From assembly GCF_900182955.1 (NCBI RefSeq), contig NZ_FXUL01000004.1, positions 124,001 through 188,000 of the forward strand: 64,000 nt of DNA, in the 5' to 3' direction. The notes under the pieces were generated by a model. That model worked only from the letters and a program-made list of their open reading frames with translations. It was not told the DNA's origin and did not search any database. The translations under genes and the position numbers were made by a program. This document shows, piece after piece, positions 8,461-17,291 of the stretch (position 1 is its first letter; each line of letters starts with the position of its first letter). This DNA is from Noviherbaspirillum suwonense. GTDB taxonomy: Bacteria; Pseudomonadota; Gammaproteobacteria; Burkholderiales; Burkholderiaceae_D.

Positions 8461-9540
8461 ATGGAACGACGTTCCTTCCTGAAAAAAGCGGCGGTAGGCG
8501 CCTCTGTAGGCGCAATCGCGGCGCCGGCGCTGGCGCAGTCGCAGCCCACCGTCAACTGGCGCCTGGCGTCAAGTTTTCCGAAATCGCTGGATGTCATCTT
8601 TGGCGCTTCCGAGCGCCTGTCCAAGCGCGTCGCCGAGCTGACCGGCGGCAAATTCAACATCCGCCCATTCGCCGCCGGTGAAATCGTCCCGGCGCTGCAG
8701 GTGGTGGACGCGGTCCAGGCCGGCACGGTCGAAATGGGCCACAGCGCGGGCTATTACTACTTCGGCAAGGACCCGGCATTCTGCTTTGACACCGCGGTGC
8801 CATTCGGCCTGACGTCCCGCCAGCAGACTTCCTGGTTCGAGTTCGGCGGCGGCAAGGAACTGATGCGCGAGTTCTACAAGGAATACGGCATCATGAACTT
8901 CATGGGCGGCAACACCGGCACCCAGATGGGCGGCTGGTTCCGCAAGGAGATCAAGACCGTCAAGGACCTCGAGGGCCTGAAGATGCGCATCAGCGGCCTG
9001 GCTGGCCGCGTGATGCAGCGCCTGGGCGTGGTGCCGCAGCAGATCGGCGGCGGCGACATCTACCCGGCGCTGGAAAAAGGCACCATCGACGCAGCCGAGT
9101 GGGTCGGTCCGTACGACGATGAAAAGCTGGGTTTCGCCCGTGTCGCGCCGTTCTACTACGCGCCGGGCTGGTGGGAAGCCAGCGCGCAGCTCAATTTCAT
9201 GGTCGGCATCAAGGAATGGGACAAGCTGCCCAAGGAATACCAGAACGCCTTCGAAGTGGCGAGCCATGAAGCCCACGTGCTGATGCAGGCCGACTTCGAT
9301 GCGCGCAACCCGGCGGCGCTGGCCCGCCTGCTCAAGGGCGGCACCAAGCTGCGTACCTTCTCGCGCGACATCATGGAAGCGTCGTACAAGGCGGCGACCG
9401 AGGTGATGGAAGAGGAAGCGGCGAAGAACGCCAAGTTCAAGAAGATTTACGAGCCGTGGAAGCAGTTCCGCCAGAACCAGAACCAGTGGTACTCGGTGTC
9501 CGAAGCGCCGATCGCCAACTTCCTGGTCAGCCGCAAGTAA
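8461..9540 (+). CDS. TRAP transporter substrate-binding protein (DctP family)
   Basis: The periplasmic binding protein of a tripartite ATP-independent transporter, 359 residues. It begins with a twin-arginine signal (ERRSFLKKAAVGASVGAIAAPALAQ), so it is probably exported folded by Tat. The mature protein shows DctP features such as the central VKDLEGLKMRISGLAGRVM segment, which carries the conserved Arg that binds the carboxylate ligand, and GTIDAAEWVGPYDD. This subfamily is often labelled for mannitol/chloroaromatic or keto-acid uptake; the ligand cannot be assigned. The permease genes lie convergently just downstream, on the other strand, rather than in one operon. Confidence 0.92.
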   Translation: MERRSFLKKAAVGASVGAIAAPALAQSQPTVNWRLASSFPKSLDVIFGASERLSKRVAELTGGKFNIRPFAAGEIVPALQVVDAVQAGTVEMGHSAGYYYFGKDPAFCFDTAVPFGLTSRQQTSWFEFGGGKELMREFYKEYGIMNFMGGNTGTQMGGWFRKEIKTVKDLEGLKMRISGLAGRVMQRLGVVPQQIGGGDIYPALEKGTIDAAEWVGPYDDEKLGFARVAPFYYAPGWWEASAQLNFMVGIKEWDKLPKEYQNAFEVASHEAHVLMQADFDARNPAALARLLKGGTKLRTFSRDIMEASYKAATEVMEEEAAKNAKFKKIYEPWKQFRQNQNQWYSVSEAPIANFLVSRK

Positions 9541-9593
9541 GCATCGGCCCGGTGCGGCCTGGCATAGCCGCCAGTCCGCAGTCCGGACCAGCG

Positions 9594-9625
9594 CCCGCAG
9601 CACGCAAGTGCTGCGGGTTTTTTTT
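9594..9625 (+). terminator. rho-independent terminator of the TRAP binding-protein gene
   Basis: A perfect 10-bp stem (CCCGCAGCAC / GTGCTGCGGG) with a GCAA tetraloop is followed by eight T residues, 53 bases after the stop codon. Confidence 0.9.
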
Positions 9626-9729
9626 CGCCTGCCGCCGGCAGGGACGCAGCAATGCGCGCGGTCCCACGCCATCCGCCGCGTTGGCCTGCTTGCGGGAGAT
9701 GGCGAGGACCCGCGGCGGCCGCCGCGCCG

Positions 9730-9760
9730 AAAAAAAAGCCCCGTGGTTTTCACGGGGCTT
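9730..9760 (-). terminator. rho-independent terminator of the TRAP permease operon
   Basis: Read on the minus strand, an AAGCCCCGTG / CACGGGGCTT stem with a short loop runs into an eight-base T tract (A tract 9730-9737 on the plus strand). It lies 36 bases beyond the large-permease stop and faces the plus-strand terminator at 9594. Confidence 0.9.
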
Positions 9761-9795
9761 TCCATGACGCTTTTCGTCGTCGACGGCTTACTGGC

Positions 9796-11472
9796 TTACT
9801 TCTTGTCGCCTTCCGTCGAGAAGTTCAGCTGCGGCGTGGTGTCTTCCGGCGCGCTGAAATCCGGCGTCGGCTGCGCATCCGGCGCCGGCGTGTCGGGCGC
9901 CGGTATGTCGATGCGAAGCTGCAGCTTCTCCTTCATGTCGGCGCGTTTTTCCACCGACACCAGGTGCGGGAAGATGATGATCAGCGCGACCATGATCACC
10001 TGTATCAGCACGAACGGGATGGCGCCCCGGTAGATGTCGGATGTCTTCACTTCCTTCGGCGCCACCGAACGCAGGTAGAACAGCGCAAAGCCGAACGGCG
10101 GGTGCATGAAGGACGTCTGCATGTTAACCCCGAGCAGCACGCCGAACCAGATCAGGTCGATGCCCATCTTTTCCGCAACCGGGCCGACCAGCGGCACCAG
10201 GATGAAGGCCAGTTCGAAGAAGTCGAGGAAGAAGGCCAGGAAGAAGAACAGCAGGTTGACCACGATCAGGAAACCGAGGTTGCCGCCCGGCAGGGAAGTC
10301 AGCAGGTGCTCGACCCACAGATCGCCGTTGACGCCCCGGAACACCAGCGAGAAGACGCTGGAGCCGATCAGGATAAAGACGACGAAGGCGGACAGGCGCG
10401 TGGTCGAGTTCATTGCCTGCTTCATCAGGCTCCAGCTGAGCCTGCGGTTCAGGATCGCCAGGACCAGCGCGCCGAGCGCGCCCATGCCGCCGCCTTCGGT
10501 CGGCGTTGCGATGCCCACGAAGATCGTGCCCAGCACCAGGAAAATCAGCGCCAGCGGCGGGATCAGCACGAACACCACCCGCTCCGCCATTTTCGACAGG
10601 ATATTCAGGCGGAGCTTGCGGCTGACGAGCGCAAACAGGAAGCAGACGGCGGTTGCCAGCGACGCGCCGTAGATCATCACTTCATCGAACGGCTTTTCCG
10701 GATGACGGGCGCCGAACCACTGGCTGAACAGGTAGGTGATGCCGGCAGCGACCACCACCAGCACCGCCAGCGACCGCACGCCGCTGTCGCCGTTCGGCTC
10801 GCGCAGGTTGCGCGCCTCGAGCGGCAGCGCGGGCGCGGCGCTCGGCCGTATGATGGACACGGCCATCACGTAGCCGGCGTACATCGCGGTCAGCATCAGT
10901 CCGGGAAAGAAGGCGGCCTTGTACATGTCGCCGACCGAACGGCCGAGCTGGTCGGCCATCACGATCAGCACCAGCGACGGCGGAATGATCTGCGCCAGCG
11001 TCCCGGAAGCGGCGATCACGCCCGACGCCAGTCGCTTGTCGTAACCGTAGCGCAGCATCACCGGCAACGAGATCAGGCCCATCGAGATCACCGACGCGGC
11101 GACCACGCCGGTGGTGGCGGCCAGCAGCGCGCCGACGAAGATCACCGCATAGGCGACGCCGCCGCGGATGGGGCCGAACAGCTGGCCGATGGTGTCGAGC
11201 AGGTCTTCGGCCATGCCCGAGCGTTCCAGGATCAGGCCCATGAAGGTGAAGAAGGGGATGGCCAGCAGCGTGTCATTGGCCATGATGCCGAACAGCCGGT
11301 TCGGCAACGCCTGCAGCAGTTCAGGGCGCAGCAGGCCGAGTTCGATGCCCAGCAGGCCGAAGAACAGGCCGTTGGCCGCCAGCGCGAACGCGACCGGGAA
11401 GCCCGACAGCAGGAACACCACCAGTGCGCCGAACATGATGGGCGCCATATTGGCGATCAGGAACGCGCTCAT
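9796..11472 (-). CDS. TRAP transporter large permease (DctM family)
   Basis: The sodium-coupled transport subunit of the TRAP system, 558 residues with about a dozen hydrophobic segments. DctM features are seen in [53 protein letters not shown]-like order (middle) and in [14 protein letters not shown]. At 558 residues it is longer than the roughly 430 of E. coli/Rhodobacter DctM, owing to a central cytoplasmic/membrane insertion around residues 215-300 and a hydrophilic Pro/Asp-rich tail of about 50 residues after the last helix. The start overlaps the small-permease stop by four bases, typical of translational coupling. The partner binding protein is the convergent gene at 8461. Confidence 0.92.
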   Translation of the reverse strand: [558 protein letters not shown]

Positions 11473-12071
11473 GCTTTCTCCTGCGGTACGTCGAGTTTAT
11501 TGGCGGCGGCGATCGCCGCGATTTCTTCTTCCGGCGTGGCGACCTGCTTTTCGAATTCGCTTGGGTCGATCAGGCCGGCCAGGCATGCGAGACGCTTGAT
11601 CAGTTCGGAGAAGCCCTGCAGGATCAGCATGATGAAGCCGATCGGGATCAGCATCTTGGCCGGCCAGAGGATGAGTCCACCCGCGTTGCTGGACACCTCC
11701 TGGTTGCGCAGGGATTCCATTGCGTACGGAATCGAAAAGTAGAGGATCAGCAGCGACACCGGCAGCAGGAAGATGGCAAAGCCGAATATGTCGATGATGA
11801 TCTGGGTGCGCCGCGAGAACCGTCCGACGATGACGTCGATGCGCACGTGCTCGTTGCGCTTCAGGGTATAGGCGCCGGCCAGCAGGAACATCGCCGCGAA
11901 CAGGTACCACTGGATTTCCAGCCAGGCATTGGAGCTCATGTTGAAGGTATAGCGGACGATCGCGTTGCCGGCGCAGATCAGCACGGCCAGCAGCAGGGCC
12001 CAGCTGACGGCCAGGCCGATCTTTTCATTGATCGCGTCGATCAGACGCGCGAGCGCAAGGAGTAAAGACAT
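11469..12071 (-). CDS. TRAP transporter small permease (DctQ family)
   Basis: The small membrane subunit of the TRAP transporter, 200 residues with four hydrophobic segments and the DctQ hallmark of a conserved aromatic/charged stretch (NAWLEIQWYLFAAMFLLAGAYTLKRNEHVRID in the middle, around the second and third helices). It bridges the periplasmic binding protein and the large permease. The C-terminal 40 residues are hydrophilic and extend beyond the last helix. It is the first gene of the two-gene minus-strand operon, with its promoter expected in the 436-bp region upstream. Confidence 0.9.
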   Translation of the reverse strand: MSLLLALARLIDAINEKIGLAVSWALLLAVLICAGNAIVRYTFNMSSNAWLEIQWYLFAAMFLLAGAYTLKRNEHVRIDVIVGRFSRRTQIIIDIFGFAIFLLPVSLLILYFSIPYAMESLRNQEVSSNAGGLILWPAKMLIPIGFIMLILQGFSELIKRLACLAGLIDPSEFEKQVATPEEEIAAIAAANKLDVPQEKA

Positions 12072-12507
12072 GGTGTGTCTCCGTCGTTATGGTCAGATTC
12101 CGGGTTGTGCCCCCGGGTTGGCGTGGCGATGCCGCTGGTACGAACTTGTTCCGCCGTGAGCGGTGGGGAGTATATGGACATTTCAGCCATGAAACAATGC
12201 ATTTCTTGTGTCGGAAACCGGCGCGACGCCGCCGTGTTGCGGCGCTGCCGGAGACGGGGTAAAAGCCGACCGAGTATAGAAAGATTCGGGACTGCCGGGA
12301 ACCAGCCTGGCGACCGATTCCCAGAATATGATGCAAAAGCCTGGCTAGAAGGGCGGTGACCGAAATGCCGGTCGAAAGACGATACTTTAGTGGCAAAAAT
12401 ACATCAGTCGCCGCGCATCCAGTGGCCGGTCATGCAGTCCTTGCCTGCCCGGACAGGCATCCGGTCGCCTTGGCCCGGCAGGTTCGCCAGGCCAGCCCGA
12501 TGACGGC
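12072..12507. other. 436-bp intergenic region between TRAP operon and argH
   Basis: No gene is supported here. Both flanking genes are on the minus strand, so the part near 12072 should contain the TRAP-operon promoter and the part near 12507 the argH transcript end. An imperfect inverted repeat TGCCTG-N6-CAGGCA around 12441-12458 could form a hairpin downstream of argH but has no T tract. A moderately AT-rich stretch (12270-12410) has no clear frame. Confidence 0.45.
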
Positions 12508-13902
12508 TCAGCCGAGTTCGGCGCGAACCCGTGCGATCGCGGTGCGCACCTGTGCCGGCGCGGTTCCGCCCACGTGGTCGCGCGCCGCGACCGAGCCTTC
12601 CAGCGTCAGCACCGCGAACACGTCCTCGGCAACCAGGTCCGAGAAGGCGCGCAGGTCGTCCAGCGTCAGGTCCGCCAGGTCGCAGCCGCGGTCGACGCAG
12701 GCGCGCACCGCGCGGGCGACCGCCTCGTGGGCGTCGCGGAACGGCAGCCCTTTCTTGACCAGGTAATCGGCCAGGTCGGTCGCGGTTGCATAGCCCTGCA
12801 GCGCCGCGGCGCGCATGGCTTCCGGCTTGACGGTGATGCCGCGCGCCATGTCGGCGAAGATGCGCAGCGTGTCGGTGACCGTGTCGACCGTGTCGAACAG
12901 CGGTTCCTTGTCTTCCTGGTTGTCCTTGTTGTAGGCGAGCGGCTGGCCTTTCATCAGGGTCAGCAGCGCGACCAGGTGGCCGTTGACGCGCCCGGTCTTG
13001 CCGCGCGCCAGTTCGGGCACGTCCGGGTTCTTTTTCTGCGGCATGATGGACGAGCCGGTGCAGAAGCGGTCGGCGATGTCGATGAAACCCACCCGTGGGC
13101 TCATCCAGATCACCAGTTCTTCGGACATCCGGGACACGTGCGTCATCACCAGCGCGGCGGCGGCGCAGAATTCGATGGCGAAATCGCGGTCGGACACCGC
13201 GTCCAGCGAATTGTGGCAGACGTCGTCGAAGCCCAGCGTCGCCGCTACCCGCAGGCGGTCGATCGGGAAGGTGGTGCCGGCCAGCGCCGCGGCGCCCAGC
13301 GGCAGCCGGTTGACGCGCTTGCGGCAGTCGGCCATGCGCTCGGCGTCGCGGCCGAACATCTCGACATAGGCCAGCATATGGTGGCCGAACGTGACCGGCT
13401 GCGCGACCTGCATGTGCGTGAAGCCGGGCAGGATCGTGTCGGCATGCTGTTCGGCCAGGTCCGTCAGCGCCAGCCGCAATTCACGCAGCAGCACGGTGAT
13501 GTCGTCGATCGCGCCGCGCAGGTAGAGGCGGATGTCGGTGGCGACCTGGTCGTTGCGCGAGCGGCCGGTGTGCAGCCGCTTGCCGGCGTCGCCGACCAGT
13601 TCGGTCAGGCGTTTTTCGATGTTCAGGTGCACGTCTTCCAGGTCCAGCAGCCATTCGAACTGGCCGGCGGCGATTTCGGACTGGATCTGCGCCATGCCGC
13701 GCTGTATCTCCTGGAGGTCGCTCTGGCTGATGATGCCCTGCGCGGCCAGCATGTCGGCATGCGCGAGCGAGCCCTGGATGTCGACTTCGGCCAGGCGCTT
13801 GTCGAAGAAAACGGAAGCGGTGTAGCGCTTGACCAGGTCGGAAACCGGTTCGGAAAATCGTGCCGACCAGGCTTCGCTTTTTTTGGAGAGTTGTGCTGTC
13901 AT
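12508..13902 (-). CDS. argH: argininosuccinate lyase
   Basis: ArgH splits argininosuccinate into arginine and fumarate, the last step of arginine synthesis. The 464-residue protein carries the superfamily signature [12 protein letters not shown] near residues 280-291, HTGRSRNDQ near 110, and AGTTFPIDR, all in expected order; length matches the family. I chose the ATG at 13902 because it begins the conserved N-terminus ([26 protein letters not shown]). The open frame continues far upstream only as a shadow of the divergent kinase gene. The argH-algZ-algR-hemCD neighbourhood resembles the arrangement known in Pseudomonas. Confidence 0.97.
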   Translation of the reverse strand: MTAQLSKKSEAWSARFSEPVSDLVKRYTASVFFDKRLAEVDIQGSLAHADMLAAQGIISQSDLQEIQRGMAQIQSEIAAGQFEWLLDLEDVHLNIEKRLTELVGDAGKRLHTGRSRNDQVATDIRLYLRGAIDDITVLLRELRLALTDLAEQHADTILPGFTHMQVAQPVTFGHHMLAYVEMFGRDAERMADCRKRVNRLPLGAAALAGTTFPIDRLRVAATLGFDDVCHNSLDAVSDRDFAIEFCAAAALVMTHVSRMSEELVIWMSPRVGFIDIADRFCTGSSIMPQKKNPDVPELARGKTGRVNGHLVALLTLMKGQPLAYNKDNQEDKEPLFDTVDTVTDTLRIFADMARGITVKPEAMRAAALQGYATATDLADYLVKKGLPFRDAHEAVARAVRACVDRGCDLADLTLDDLRAFSDLVAEDVFAVLTLEGSVAARDHVGGTAPAQVRTAIARVRAELG

Positions 13903-13926
13903 AATTGTGTCCCGGAGAATTACGGG

Positions 13927-13932
13927 ATTATA
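13927..13932 (-). promoter_or_regulatory. -10 element for argH
   Basis: A perfect TATAAT on the minus strand, 24 bases upstream of the argH ATG, would give a leader of roughly 15-20 bases. I found no convincing -35. The divergent kinase gene starts 82 bases away, so the two promoters must be close together. Confidence 0.45.
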
Positions 13933-14013
13933 GAGCAAGCCGGTTCCGCTTCCGCCCCTGCCTGGCCCCGCCTGCGATCCCCTTGCATCCCTAGCCACCG
14001 TCCACGGAGAACC

Positions 14014-15051
14014 ATGTCCGCCACTGCCCCGGCCGCGCCGCCACCGTCCGTCCTGCCCGACTGCTGCAATATCGGCGTGGTCCTGCGCACGCTGCTGGCG
14101 GTCAACGGCGCGGTCATGGTCGCGATCCTGGCGCAGGCGCCGACGCTGGGCGCGGCCATCCTGTCCTTCATCGAGGCGTCGATGCTGGTCGAGCTGGCCT
14201 GCCTGGCGTCGCTGCTGCTGCTGTGCGCCGGCCGCAAGGTGCTGTCCGGCTTCCCGCCGTGGGTGCAGCGCGGCGCCTGCACGCTGGTGCCGGCCGCGGT
14301 GACCGCGCTGATCATCCGCTTCCTGGCGACGCTGAACCTGTTCCTGGTCGACGCCGCCGGCCTCTCCATGCTGCAGGGCGTGGTCAGCGCGGCGGTGATG
14401 GGTTATCTTCTGCAGCATTACTTCGAGCTGCGCACCCGGGCTTTCTCGCCGGCGCTCGCCGAGGCGAGGCTGCAGGCGCTGCAGGCGCGGATCCGTCCGC
14501 ATTTCCTGTTCAACAGCCTCAACGCGGTGCTGTCGCTGATCCGCAGCGCGCCGCGGCAGGCCGAGGCGACGCTGGAGGACCTGGCCGAACTGTTCCGGGC
14601 GCTGCTGCGGGACGCCCGCGACATGACCACGCTGGAGCAGGAACTGCGGCTGTGCGAGCAGTACCTGTCGATCGAGAAGATCAGGCTGGGCGACCGGCTG
14701 CAGGTCGAATGGGAGCTGACGAACATGAGCGACGACGTGCTGCATTCCGCGCAGATCCCGTCGCTGCTGCTGCAGCCGCTGCTGGAAAACGCGGTGCACC
14801 ACGGCGTCGAGCCGGCGCGCGAGCCGATGCTGGTGCAGATCCATGTCAGCCGCTGGGGCGACAGGCTGGACATTGCGGTCATCAATCCGCATCATCCTGA
14901 ACGCAGCCGGCCAGGCAACCACATGGCGCTGGATAATATCCGCGAACGCCTCGCACTGCTCTACGATGTCGAGGCGCAGCTGGTGACGACGATAGCGCGC
15001 GGTTATTTCGAGGTGCGGCTGCGGTTTCCGTATGTAAGGGAGGACGAATGA
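14014..15051 (+). CDS. LytS/AlgZ-type sensor histidine kinase
   Basis: A membrane sensor kinase of 345 residues. The first about 130 residues hold four hydrophobic segments, a 5TM-like sensor without a periplasmic domain. The His_kinase domain follows, with phospho-accepting His163 in [15 protein letters not shown], and a GHKL ATPase domain with [16 protein letters not shown] as N-box. This architecture is that of AlgZ/FimS and LytS. I set the start at the ATG at 14014 with CGGAGA upstream. Its stop overlaps the start of the LytTR regulator by four bases, so the two form a coupled two-component pair. The stimulus is unknown; in Pseudomonas the orthologous pair controls alginate and twitching, but that role should not be assumed here. 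Confidence 0.9.
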   Translation: MSATAPAAPPPSVLPDCCNIGVVLRTLLAVNGAVMVAILAQAPTLGAAILSFIEASMLVELACLASLLLLCAGRKVLSGFPPWVQRGACTLVPAAVTALIIRFLATLNLFLVDAAGLSMLQGVVSAAVMGYLLQHYFELRTRAFSPALAEARLQALQARIRPHFLFNSLNAVLSLIRSAPRQAEATLEDLAELFRALLRDARDMTTLEQELRLCEQYLSIEKIRLGDRLQVEWELTNMSDDVLHSAQIPSLLLQPLLENAVHHGVEPAREPMLVQIHVSRWGDRLDIAVINPHHPERSRPGNHMALDNIRERLALLYDVEAQLVTTIARGYFEVRLRFPYVREDE

Positions 15052-15818
15052 GCCAACGCATATTCATAGTCGATGACGAGGAGCATGCCCGCGCCAGGCT
15101 GGCGATGCTGCTTTCCGACATCGGCGAGGATTGCCCGAACGAACTGGTAGGCGAGGCCGCGGATGCGGCCGGCGCGCTGCAGGGCATTGTCGACACGCAC
15201 CCGGACATCGTGCTGATGGACATACAGATGCCCGGCATGAATGGCCTGGACCTGGCGTCCCGGCTGTCGCTGGAAGGCGAGGGCATGCCGGCCGTGGTAT
15301 TCGTCAGCGCCCATGACGACTACGCGCTGGACGCGTTCGAGGTCCATGCGCTGGACTACCTGGTCAAGCCGGTGCGCGCGGCGCGGCTGCAGCAGGCGCT
15401 GCGCCGGGTTGCGCTGCTGCGCGGGCGCAGCAGCGGCGGCAGCGACGTCGAGCAGACGCGGCGGCGCGAGCATTTCACCGTGCATGAGCGCGACCGCCTG
15501 CTGCTGGTGCCGGTCGCCGACGTGATCTACCTGAAAGCCGAGCTGAAATACGTCACGCTGCGCACCCGCACCCGGGACTACCTGATCGAGGATTCGCTGG
15601 CGTCGATCGAGGAGGAACTGGACGACGTGTTCGTCCGCGTGCATCGCAACACGCTGGTCGCGCGCAAGTCCATCATGGGCGTCGAGCGCGGCACCGTCGG
15701 CGCCGACGGCGACGGCGAGCGCGGGCAGGAAGCCTGGCAGGTCATCCTGCGCGACGTCGCCGAGCGGCTGCCGATCTCGCGGCGCCAATGGCCGGTGGTC
15801 AAGGCGCTGGTCCGCTGA
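15048..15818 (+). CDS. LytTR family response regulator (AlgR-like)
   Basis: A 256-residue response regulator. The receiver domain (residues 4-125) has the acidic pocket Asp9/Asp10 and the phospho-acceptor Asp58 in [15 protein letters not shown], and ends with the KPVR signature lysine. A LytTR DNA-binding domain occupies about residues 140-250 ([28 protein letters not shown] is its first half). It overlaps the kinase gene by four bases and is its obvious partner. LytTR proteins bind direct repeats upstream of target promoters. The region after it holds an imperfect hairpin (15833-15860) without a T tract. Confidence 0.92.
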   Translation: MSQRIFIVDDEEHARARLAMLLSDIGEDCPNELVGEAADAAGALQGIVDTHPDIVLMDIQMPGMNGLDLASRLSLEGEGMPAVVFVSAHDDYALDAFEVHALDYLVKPVRAARLQQALRRVALLRGRSSGGSDVEQTRRREHFTVHERDRLLLVPVADVIYLKAELKYVTLRTRTRDYLIEDSLASIEEELDDVFVRVHRNTLVARKSIMGVERGTVGADGDGERGQEAWQVILRDVAERLPISRRQWPVVKALVR

Positions 15819-15949
15819 GGGTCCGGCGGGGGATTGCGCAGGAATAAGTCCTGTGCGCAAGACGGCTGCAGGCTATTGTTCAGGGTGCCCGCATAGGATA
15901 GCCTGTAGCGCATCTTGTCCGATTAATATTTCCCCTAAGCATTTCACGC

Positions 15950-16639
15950 GTGAGCCAACCATCCAGCAGCGAATTGCAATCGTCCCGGCCGCCTGCGCCG
16001 GAAGGCGCTGCAACGCGCCTGATCGCCTGCCGCGACTGCGACCTGCTGCAGCAGGAAGTCCCGCTGGAACGGCATGCCGACGCGCATTGCATCCGCTGCA
16101 ACAGCGTGCTGTACCGCGGCACCCGCACCGGCATGAACCTGATGCTGTCGCTGATGCTGGCCTGCGCCTTCCTGCTGATCGTCTCCAATGTCTTCCCGAT
16201 CGCCGTGCTGGAAGCGCAGGGCACCCGCGTCGAGGCGACGCTTTTCAGCACCGTGCTGACCGTCTACGACCAGGGCCGCGAACTGGTGGCGCTGCTGGTG
16301 CTGCTGACCACCATCGTGCTGCCGGCGCTGGAGATCGGCTGCCTGCTGTACCTGCTCGTGCCGCTCTGGCTCGGCCGGCCGGCGTCGCGCACGCCGCTGG
16401 TGTTTCGCCTGGTGATGGCCATCCATCCGTGGAGCATGATGGAAATCTTCCTGCTCGGCGTGCTGGTCACGCTGGTCAAGCTCAACGACTTCGCCACCAT
16501 CATTCCCGGCGTTTCACTCTGGTCTTTCTGCGCGCTGATCGTGTTCTTCACGGCCGCATCGTCGGCCTTCAGCACGCGCGACTTCTGGGAATGGGTCGTA
16601 TCTAGCCAAGCCGGACAACTGGAGGAACTCCCGCAATGA
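15950..16639 (+). CDS. paraquat-inducible protein A, first half-type (PqiA domain)
   Basis: A 229-residue inner membrane protein with one PqiA domain. The N-terminal cytoplasmic part has two CxxC pairs (Cys27/30 and Cys47/50), a probable rubredoxin-like metal site, followed by four hydrophobic helices. In E. coli a single PqiA of about 417 residues carries two such domains; here they are two adjacent genes. The only start that includes the full N-terminus is the GTG at 15950, which lacks a strong ribosome binding site, so the start is uncertain. It heads the operon pqiA1-pqiA2-pqiB-pqiC for lipid transport across the envelope. Confidence 0.85.
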   Translation: MSQPSSSELQSSRPPAPEGAATRLIACRDCDLLQQEVPLERHADAHCIRCNSVLYRGTRTGMNLMLSLMLACAFLLIVSNVFPIAVLEAQGTRVEATLFSTVLTVYDQGRELVALLVLLTTIVLPALEIGCLLYLLVPLWLGRPASRTPLVFRLVMAIHPWSMMEIFLLGVLVTLVKLNDFATIIPGVSLWSFCALIVFFTAASSAFSTRDFWEWVVSSQAGQLEELPQ

Positions 16640-16677
16640 ATTCGCGCCTTGCCGTCTATACCGAGGACAGTGCCTGA
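16636..16677 (+). other. possible 13-codon coupling mini-ORF between the two pqiA genes
   Basis: An ATG overlapping the pqiA1 stop (ATGA) opens a 13-codon frame, MNSRLAVYTEDSA. Its TGA overlaps the pqiA2 ATG (TGATG). It exactly bridges the 37-base gap and could carry re-initiating ribosomes from one gene to the next. A chance arrangement is possible, and no protein function is implied. Confidence 0.3.
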
Positions 16678-17291
16678 TGGCGTCCGCCATGACCCACGGC
16701 CTGGCGTCCTGCCATACCTGCGGGATGCTGTCGCGCCTCGACGGCGCCGCCGCCGCGCACTGCCCGCGCTGCGCGGCGCGCCTGCATGCCCGCAAGCCCG
16801 ACAGCCTGTCGCGCACCTGGGCGCTGGTGGTGCTGGCCTACGTGCTGTACATACCGGCGAACCTGCTGCCCATCCTGGAAAGCCGGGCGCTGCTGACCGC
16901 CGAGAGCAACACCATCATGAGCGGGATCCTGCTGTTCTGGGAAGGCGGCTCCTGGATGATCGCCGCGCTGGTGTTCATCGCCAGCATCGTGGTGCCGATG
17001 ACCAAGCTACTGGCGCTGACCTGGCTGCTGATATCCGTGCAGATGAAAAGCCGCGCCAAGCCTTACCAGCGCACGCAGCTTTACCGGATGGTCGAGTTCA
17101 TCGGTCGCTGGTCGATGCTCGACATCTATGTCGTGGCGCTGACGGTGACCCTGGTGCAGGTCGGCACGCTGGCCTCGATCGAGGTCGGGCCGGGCGCGCT
17201 GGCCTTCGGCGCCGTGGTGGTGGTGACGATGATCGCCGCCCGCTCGTTCGACCCGCGCCTGATCTGGGACGCCGCCGGGGAGGCTGAATGA
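16677..17291 (+). CDS. paraquat-inducible protein A, second half-type (PqiA domain)
   Basis: A 204-residue inner membrane protein with a second PqiA domain. Cys12/Cys15 and Cys29/Cys32 form paired CxxC motifs ahead of four hydrophobic helices, matching the C-terminal half of two-domain PqiA proteins (VLYIPANLLPI and WSMLDIYVVAL are family-typical). It overlaps pqiB by four bases. With PqiB and PqiC it should form an MCE-type conduit that moves lipids between inner and outer membranes. In enterobacteria the operon responds to redox-cycling agents; no SoxS-like site could be recognised here. Confidence 0.88.
   Translation: MASAMTHGLASCHTCGMLSRLDGAAAAHCPRCAARLHARKPDSLSRTWALVVLAYVLYIPANLLPILESRALLTAESNTIMSGILLFWEGGSWMIAALVFIASIVVPMTKLLALTWLLISVQMKSRAKPYQRTQLYRMVEFIGRWSMLDIYVVALTVTLVQVGTLASIEVGPGALAFGAVVVVTMIAARSFDPRLIWDAAGEAE

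Noticed and set aside
9652-11742. Very long plus-strand open frame opposite the TRAP permeases
   Set aside because: It is antisense to a well-supported DctM/DctQ pair, is His/Gln/Arg-rich with no family match, and is explained by codon bias of the real genes.
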